From: Methanobacterium sp. PtaB.Bin024
GTDB taxonomy: Archaea > Methanobacteriota > Methanobacteria > Methanobacteriales > Methanobacteriaceae
Length of the DNA: 63,900 bases
Direction of reading: 5' to 3'
Assembly: GCA_002067065.1 (NCBI GenBank)
Contig: MVPY01000079.1
Coordinates: 1 to 63,900 of the forward strand
A program made the translations under genes and the position numbers. Shown one piece after another: positions 59,451 to 63,900 of the stretch; position 1 is the stretch's first letter; every line of letters starts with the position of its first letter. The notes under the pieces were generated by a model. The model ran no database searches. It was given only the letters and a program-made list of their open reading frames with translations, and was not told the origin of the DNA.

Positions 59451-60263
59451 CTACTTTGGTTTAGTTGCGATGAAAATGCCCGTGTCCTTGGTAACCTTTA
59501 TTTTACCTTCTTTTTCTAAAATTCCTTTAAAATAATCCTCAAAATCTTTCATTTTATGGCCTTTGAACTTCTGATCGACCTTTCTAAATGAACGGACATA
59601 ATCCACTACCGGCCTGGCTTCGGTTATCTCCAGACTATTCTCAAATTTGATCATCATAACCTGGTCAAAAGATTGGCTTAACTGTTCTTTACCATTTTCC
59701 AGGCCAAATAAACGTGCAAATGGTTCTGCCGAAGGGAAACTCCCGGCATCGAAATGTGAGATTATGTCTTTCAACTCTTTCATATCGTTTATTCCAAAAG
59801 TGGTGGCATAAAGTGTTCCATCAGTTTTAAGAACCCGACTTATTTCAGATATGGCTTTTTTCCTGTTAGGGATATGGTAGAGCATTAAATTGGCAATTAC
59901 AATATCAAAGGAATTATCAGGATAGGGGATTTCCTGGGCATCCATTACTTCATAGTCAAACCGGGATTCAGCATCACCCAGAACTTTCCTGGCATCGTTA
60001 AGCATCCCCTGAGAAAAGTCAGATAGAAGTATGTGGGCATCTTCTGGTATCCGTTCTATGTTTGCTTTCCATAAAATGGCATTTCCACATCCAATCTCCA
60101 GAACCCGAGCATCCTTGGGAAACTTTATCTGGTCAAAAATCCATGAAAGCCATGAGTAGGGATTGGTTTTGAATCTCCTGTTTAACTCTATTCTGGCCAT
60201 GAAATTCTTTGAATCTGAATACTGTTCCTTTAATAAACTCATTTTTCCATCTTCATTAATCAT
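59451..60263 (-). CDS. SAM-dependent methyltransferase (class I, type 11)
   Basis: A 270-residue Rossmann methyltransferase. Motif I is VLEIGCGNAILW, motif II ILLSDFSQGML, post-motif YEVMDAQEIPYPDNSFDIVIANLMLYHI. Substrate unknown. The end (GKIKVTKDTGIFIATKPK) is typical of small-molecule methyltransferases. Several in-frame ATGs lie close together at the start. Confidence 0.9.
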   Translation of the reverse strand: MINEDGKMSLLKEQYSDSKNFMARIELNRRFKTNPYSWLSWIFDQIKFPKDARVLEIGCGNAILWKANIERIPEDAHILLSDFSQGMLNDARKVLGDAESRFDYEVMDAQEIPYPDNSFDIVIANLMLYHIPNRKKAISEISRVLKTDGTLYATTFGINDMKELKDIISHFDAGSFPSAEPFARLFGLENGKEQLSQSFDQVMMIKFENSLEITEARPVVDYVRSFRKVDQKFKGHKMKDFEDYFKGILEKEGKIKVTKDTGIFIATKPK

Positions 60264-60415
60264 TACATCTCATAAACCATAATAATATAGATATAACCAT
60301 TAAACAGCCCTCATAGAAAAACTGAACAAACAGAGTTCGAAAAGGTTAAACATAATATGTTATTAGAACAAATATTAAATTATATTTTATTTATTAAATG
60401 GGAGGAGGGCACTTC

Positions 60416-61051
60416 ATGGGAAAAATGTCTTATACTGTTTTACTTGGTATATTGTTGTGTATTGTTGTAGCTGCATCAGGATGTACTACTCAAACTGGAA
60501 CTGGAAACCAGACACCGGATGTCAGTGGAGTTACCAGTGTTACGTTAAATGGTCCTGGAACCCTGATTATCCAGCAGGGAGACAATGAATCATATAGAAT
60601 TGAAGCAAAAGACGACCTTATGTCGAAAATTTCCACCACTGTCTCTGGAAACACCTTATCCATCAGTAACTTGAACGATGTCGGGAATGGGGCTGTGAAA
60701 ATCTACATCACCCTTAAGGATTTAAATACTCTCACTGCTAATGGTGGTGGTAACTCTGAGGTGACTGGCCTAGACACAGATAAACTTACTGTGACCCTGG
60801 ACAATGGTAAAATGACCCTGAATGGTAAAACAGATAATCTTGTTGCCACCATTAATGGCGGAGGTAACATAGCTGCTAGCAATCTGCAGAGTCAAGAGGC
60901 TACCGTGACCATTAACGGAGATGGAAAAGCCGTAGTAAATGTTATAGACGCCCTCAGTGCAGTTGTGAATGGTGGAGGCTCCATAACATATACTGGCAGT
61001 CCTCAGGTGACCCAACAAGTTAATGGTCAGGGTTCCATAAAACAGGGCTAA
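60416..61051 (+). CDS. GIN-domain (DUF2807) lipoprotein
   Basis: About 211 residues from the ATG at 60416, which follows GGAGGAGGG by six or seven bases; an earlier in-frame ATG overlaps that site. The N-terminus is a lipoprotein signal (SYTVLLGILLCIVVAASGC) with Cys as lipid anchor. The mature part is a repeated beta-helix-like DUF2807 domain (VTSVTLNGPGTLIIQQGDNE; LNTLTANGGGNSEV; LVATINGGGNIAASN). These are surface proteins of unclear function, often in sensing or adhesion. Confidence 0.88.
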   Translation: MGKMSYTVLLGILLCIVVAASGCTTQTGTGNQTPDVSGVTSVTLNGPGTLIIQQGDNESYRIEAKDDLMSKISTTVSGNTLSISNLNDVGNGAVKIYITLKDLNTLTANGGGNSEVTGLDTDKLTVTLDNGKMTLNGKTDNLVATINGGGNIAASNLQSQEATVTINGDGKAVVNVIDALSAVVNGGGSITYTGSPQVTQQVNGQGSIKQG

Positions 61052-61076
61052 AAAATCAAAGACTTCGCAGGTGATT

Positions 61077-61120
61077 TGATGATATTCATCAGATAATCTG
61101 CTTTTATTTTTCCCATTTTT
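61077..61120 (+). terminator. Terminator after GIN lipoprotein
   Basis: TGATGA-TAT-TCATCA is a perfect 15-base hairpin seed, followed by T-rich sequence (61102-61120). Confidence 0.5.
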
Positions 61121-61217
61121 AAATTTCAATTAATTTTTCCCATTTTTTTAAAATTTCCAAAGCCAGATTAAGTTGAGGAAAACTTTTTTTAAATCACCAA
61201 AAACAATCACAGTAGTG

Positions 61218-62201
61218 ATGATAACTGAATTTTATATCTCACCCAAAGAATTCAAAGGACCCCTTAACCTATCTCTTACCTTCAACAGTGGCCAGACCAG
61301 CCAGCCACCCTGGCAAAAAGAGAATAAATATTTCCAGGAACTGATCATGGTGGAAGATAAGCCCTGTCTGGTGAAAATCAGGCATGATGATTCTAATCCC
61401 GAAAATGACGTGCATATCATTGCCGAATCTTTGGAAAACGTTCCTGAAAAAAGTATCAAAGAGAGAATCGGTGAGATATTTGGTCTTACCGATGATCTTA
61501 GCCAATTGTACGATTTTTTAGGTGAGGACCCGAAATTAGCACCCACCATCGACTTTTGCCAGGGTCTTCGACTTTTCAAAGCCCATGATCCATTTGAATG
61601 CATTGTCTCATCGATCTCATCCTCCAACTGTTCCATACTCCGGTGGACCCGCTCCATCAGGGACATTAAACAGAAATGGGGTGAAAAATTCCGTTTTAGT
61701 TCTGGTGATTTCTACACTTTCCCCTCCCCCAAAATCCTAGGTGACGTGCCTGAACATGACTTGGAAGAAATGCAACGATGTGAAGATGACCTTCCAGAGG
61801 ATTATATTTTCAAAAACAATCTCAAAGCCTGTGGAGTGGGATACCGAGCCAAATACATTATTAATACGTCGAGGATAGTAGAATCTGAGATGGATATGGG
61901 CAAATTGGCAAAAATAAAGTATGATAAAGCCTTTAACACTGTCCTGGAACTTCCTGGTGTGGGGCCCAAGGTGGCAGATTGCATCCTCCTCTACGGCTTT
62001 GGTATGGGAGAGGCCTTCCCTGTGGATGTGTGGATTAAAAGAATAATAGAACATCTTTACTTCCCACATGAAGAGTTGAAACCACAGGAGGCACGTGAAT
62101 TTGGGATGAAAAAGTTTGGTGATTATGCTGGTTATGTGCAGCTTTATCTTTTCCATTATGCCAGGAAATCAGGTTTATTAGAATCGCTCCGCAAAAAATA
62201 A
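61218..62201 (+). CDS. 8-oxoguanine DNA glycosylase/AP lyase (OGG1-type)
   Basis: Base-excision repair enzyme for oxidised guanine. From the ATG at 61218 it has 327 residues. The N-terminal part matches the OGG domain, and the helix-hairpin-helix LPGVGPKVADCILLYGFG carries catalytic Lys251, with Asp270 in FPVDVWIKRI; the 19-residue spacing equals that of human OGG1 (K249/D268). A TTG 45 bases upstream and a GTG directly before the ATG are other possible starts; none has a clear ribosome site. Confidence 0.9.
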   Translation: MITEFYISPKEFKGPLNLSLTFNSGQTSQPPWQKENKYFQELIMVEDKPCLVKIRHDDSNPENDVHIIAESLENVPEKSIKERIGEIFGLTDDLSQLYDFLGEDPKLAPTIDFCQGLRLFKAHDPFECIVSSISSSNCSILRWTRSIRDIKQKWGEKFRFSSGDFYTFPSPKILGDVPEHDLEEMQRCEDDLPEDYIFKNNLKACGVGYRAKYIINTSRIVESEMDMGKLAKIKYDKAFNTVLELPGVGPKVADCILLYGFGMGEAFPVDVWIKRIIEHLYFPHEELKPQEAREFGMKKFGDYAGYVQLYLFHYARKSGLLESLRKK

Positions 62202-62253
62202 AGCCATATTATTCTTCAATGATTTTCTATCACCTATCATCTCATCAATTTTC

Positions 62254-63153
62254 TTATTTTCTGGTGTTTATATGGTCCGTACTCTGCATATTCTGGGTAC
62301 GTTCTGGCAGTAAGAGTATTGCCCCTAAAAAGAAACATATTGCTCCGGTAAATGTTCCCAGATTCATCAGGAAAGGATCAAATGGTTGAGATGTGGATAA
62401 AACTATGAAAGCGCCCGCAGCAGAGACACCAAATGCTATTGAGCCTAGCAGGTTAAGAAACGCTATCCACCATGACAGATCCCTGATATTAAAGGAGAAA
62501 AAAGCATGTCCCACTTCGGAATAGGCCAGGTAACTGGACGCCAAGAAACAGATAGAACCGAAAAGATCCGGACTCCACACATAAAGTTCTGTTTTTACTG
62601 ATGAGAAGATGGTGAGCATGGCAGTGAAGGTGTTGATGTTAAAAAACACAGTTCCCACCAGTTGTATAGATGCTGACCACCAGTCGATCCTCTCTGGTTC
62701 CCAGATCAGGAAATGGATTTTTTCTGTGATCTTACCCCCGAACTGGTGGGGTGCGCTGGAGGTTTCCAGATACTGCAGGAATGCTGCACTGGTGAAAAAG
62801 ATGGAACCAATAAAATAGGTTAAACTATCATGGAAGGTGCCCACAGCACGGGCATATAGGGGTGCAGAACCCAGAGCGAAACAAGTGGCGCCTATTGCAA
62901 ACAGGACTCCAATCCACCACCCAATTGCACCAGGAGCCCACAAAGTAGAACCAAAGCTTGTATCCAGCCTGAAATGGTGTTTTCGGTATTGACGTGAGCT
63001 CCAGAAAACAACCTTGTTTGTGGCTGTTTTAAACTTGGCCAATGTTATGAAGGGTCCTGGCCCAGTAGATTCTGTGCAGGTCCATTCCTTGGGCACGGTG
63101 ATATAAGGTTTATACTGTCTTTTCAACTTTCTTTTAGCTGGCAAAGATTTCAA
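62254..63153 (-). CDS. Multi-pass membrane protein of unknown function
   Basis: A 299-residue protein with a basic soluble start of about 75 residues and eight predicted membrane helices in four related pairs. Several helices begin with tryptophans (GAIGWWIGVLFAIGATCFAL; RIDWWSASIQLVGTVFF; LSWWIAFLNLLGSIAF), which suggests internal duplication of a two-helix unit similar to YrhK-type domains. It follows the AttH-like gene by about 47 bases and may be co-transcribed. The start shown is TTG without a clear ribosome site. Confidence 0.75.
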   Translation of the reverse strand: MKSLPAKRKLKRQYKPYITVPKEWTCTESTGPGPFITLAKFKTATNKVVFWSSRQYRKHHFRLDTSFGSTLWAPGAIGWWIGVLFAIGATCFALGSAPLYARAVGTFHDSLTYFIGSIFFTSAAFLQYLETSSAPHQFGGKITEKIHFLIWEPERIDWWSASIQLVGTVFFNINTFTAMLTIFSSVKTELYVWSPDLFGSICFLASSYLAYSEVGHAFFSFNIRDLSWWIAFLNLLGSIAFGVSAAGAFIVLSTSQPFDPFLMNLGTFTGAICFFLGAILLLPERTQNMQSTDHINTRK

Positions 63154-63200
63154 CCCAAATATTAATACATTGTAACCCTATTTGTTTTATCAAGACATTT

Positions 63201-63900
63201 TTAATCAAGGAAATCCACAGGTAAACCTTGCTCCAGACATTGTTCAAGTACTTTTTTAATCTTCCTCTGGTGAGGTGGCCAGGCAGTGTACAATAAAGCC
63301 TTCAACTTCAACAGTGCTGATGCCTCCTGTGGTTCCATGAGTTTCCGCATCTCCGGAGTGTCAGGTATCCCTGCCAGATGGAATATGTTAGCGTGTGCAT
63401 CTGCATAGTAAACTGACTCAGCAAAACCTTTACCTAAGAATTTCCCCTCAGGATTCCTGATGTTCACTCCTCCTTCAGAGTACTGTGATCCACTGGCATT
63501 ATAACCAGTCTGACCCCCACTAACTATGGGAGCCATGGTGAAATGTCTTAAATCCTCTGGAACCATGTCCTGGAACTGGAATTCCCACTGGTCCGGGTAC
63601 CATGTGTTAGTGATGAAGTAGTTTTCTGGATTGGAGGATTTAACACTCTTAACCCATTTATCAATATTCAAAGTTCCTTTCATGTCCATTACGTTGTGTT
63701 CAGCGTCGATGTACTGTCCTTTCACCGGCACAGTCATGGTGCCTGGCGGTTCTACTCCAGTTTGCCAGTAATATGCCAAATTTTTATCGGTGTGGGGTGC
63801 GTACATGGTCATTTCCCTGTCACCATCGAATTGGGCCATGAACCAGTCCCAACCACGTGAATGGGATGGCTTTGAGAGGATACTGGCCGCCCTTACCACC
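63201..63900 (-). CDS. AttH/CrtC-like lipocalin-type hydrolase, N-terminus beyond window
   Basis: The last 233 or so codons of a protein open to the right edge. SRGWDWFMAQFDGDREMTMY is the core motif of the AttH/CrtC (hydroxyneurosporene synthase-like) family of double-lipocalin proteins; PVKGQYIDAEHN and QFQDMVPEDLRHF continue that fold. A helical tail (LLYTAWPPHQRKIKKVLEQC) ends the protein. Bacterial relatives are secreted hydrolases or carotenoid hydratases; the archaeal role is unknown. The first codons in view are internal, not a start. Confidence 0.75.
   Translation of the reverse strand, partial: VVRAASILSKPSHSRGWDWFMAQFDGDREMTMYAPHTDKNLAYYWQTGVEPPGTMTVPVKGQYIDAEHNVMDMKGTLNIDKWVKSVKSSNPENYFITNTWYPDQWEFQFQDMVPEDLRHFTMAPIVSGGQTGYNASGSQYSEGGVNIRNPEGKFLGKGFAESVYYADAHANIFHLAGIPDTPEMRKLMEPQEASALLKLKALLYTAWPPHQRKIKKVLEQCLEQGLPVDFLD

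Noticed and set aside
59331..59519. 62-codon plus-strand frame
   Set aside because: It lacks a ribosome site and its second half is antisense to the methyltransferase gene.

Overview
The window looks like chromosome from a methanogenic archaeon of the order Methanobacteriales, most like Methanobacterium. Pointers are an archaeal-type S-adenosylmethionine synthetase, an F420H2 oxidase (FpaA/FprA) divergent from an MsvR-type regulator, CbiL of the anaerobic corrin pathway, an FmdE-family protein, a CooC-like ATPase, a very large Asn/Thr-rich adhesin-like surface protein, DUF447, DUF2178, DUF4013 and DUF5518 proteins, AT-rich intergenic DNA with archaeal TATA boxes and U-rich terminators, and many GTG/TTG starts behind GGAGG/GGTGA ribosome binding sites. 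All names rest on reading the sequence; no database search was possible.

Layout. 0-0.8 kb: a tyrosine integrase cut by the left edge. 0.9-8.3 kb: housekeeping genes metK, ileS, purL and a CTP-dependent lipid kinase-like gene. 8.3-15.2 kb: a TetR regulator and a 1787-residue adhesin-like protein with nearly identical internal DNA repeats and a 28-bp palindrome at its probable transcription start. 15.3-21.8 kb: a minus-strand block holding two ABC export systems (MacB-like and Nat-like) around an XRE regulator with two paralogous DUF2178 membrane proteins, whose promoter carries three 23-bp-spaced palindromes. 21.9-24.7 kb: moeA, a site-2 protease and a zinc-ribbon protein. 24.8-28.2 kb: the oxygen-defence operon (F420H2 oxidase, rubrerythrin, rubredoxin fusion), divergent from msvR with operator palindromes between. 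28.2-30.7 kb: MetX-like hydrolase, DUF447 flavoprotein and CbiL. 31-37.9 kb: an iron-sulfur DinG/XPD-type helicase and a 1668-residue DUF4011/SF1 helicase/nuclease resembling a defence protein. 38-47.3 kb: small stress, redox and membrane genes, tRNA-Arg(UCG), FmdE/CooC/flavoprotein genes, a UbiB-type kinase and a ThrE-type exporter. 47.5-52.8 kb: hisF, an unknown gene, an ABC exporter and a DUF5518 protein, with three direct copies of a 47-bp element marking the module borders. 53-63.9 kb: NAD-malic enzyme with no ordinary start codon, a stand-alone proteasome-like hydrolase, an acyl-CoA transferase, a SulP transporter, a methyltransferase, a GIN-domain lipoprotein, an OGG-type DNA glycosylase, a membrane protein and a truncated AttH/CrtC-like protein.

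The most unusual items are the three 47-bp direct repeats bounding two gene modules, the malic enzyme frame that starts upstream of any ATG/GTG/TTG, the proteasome-like protein whose Ser2 aligns with the proteasome Thr1 nucleophile, and the compact operator arrays in front of the DUF2178, adhesin and msvR/fpaA genes.
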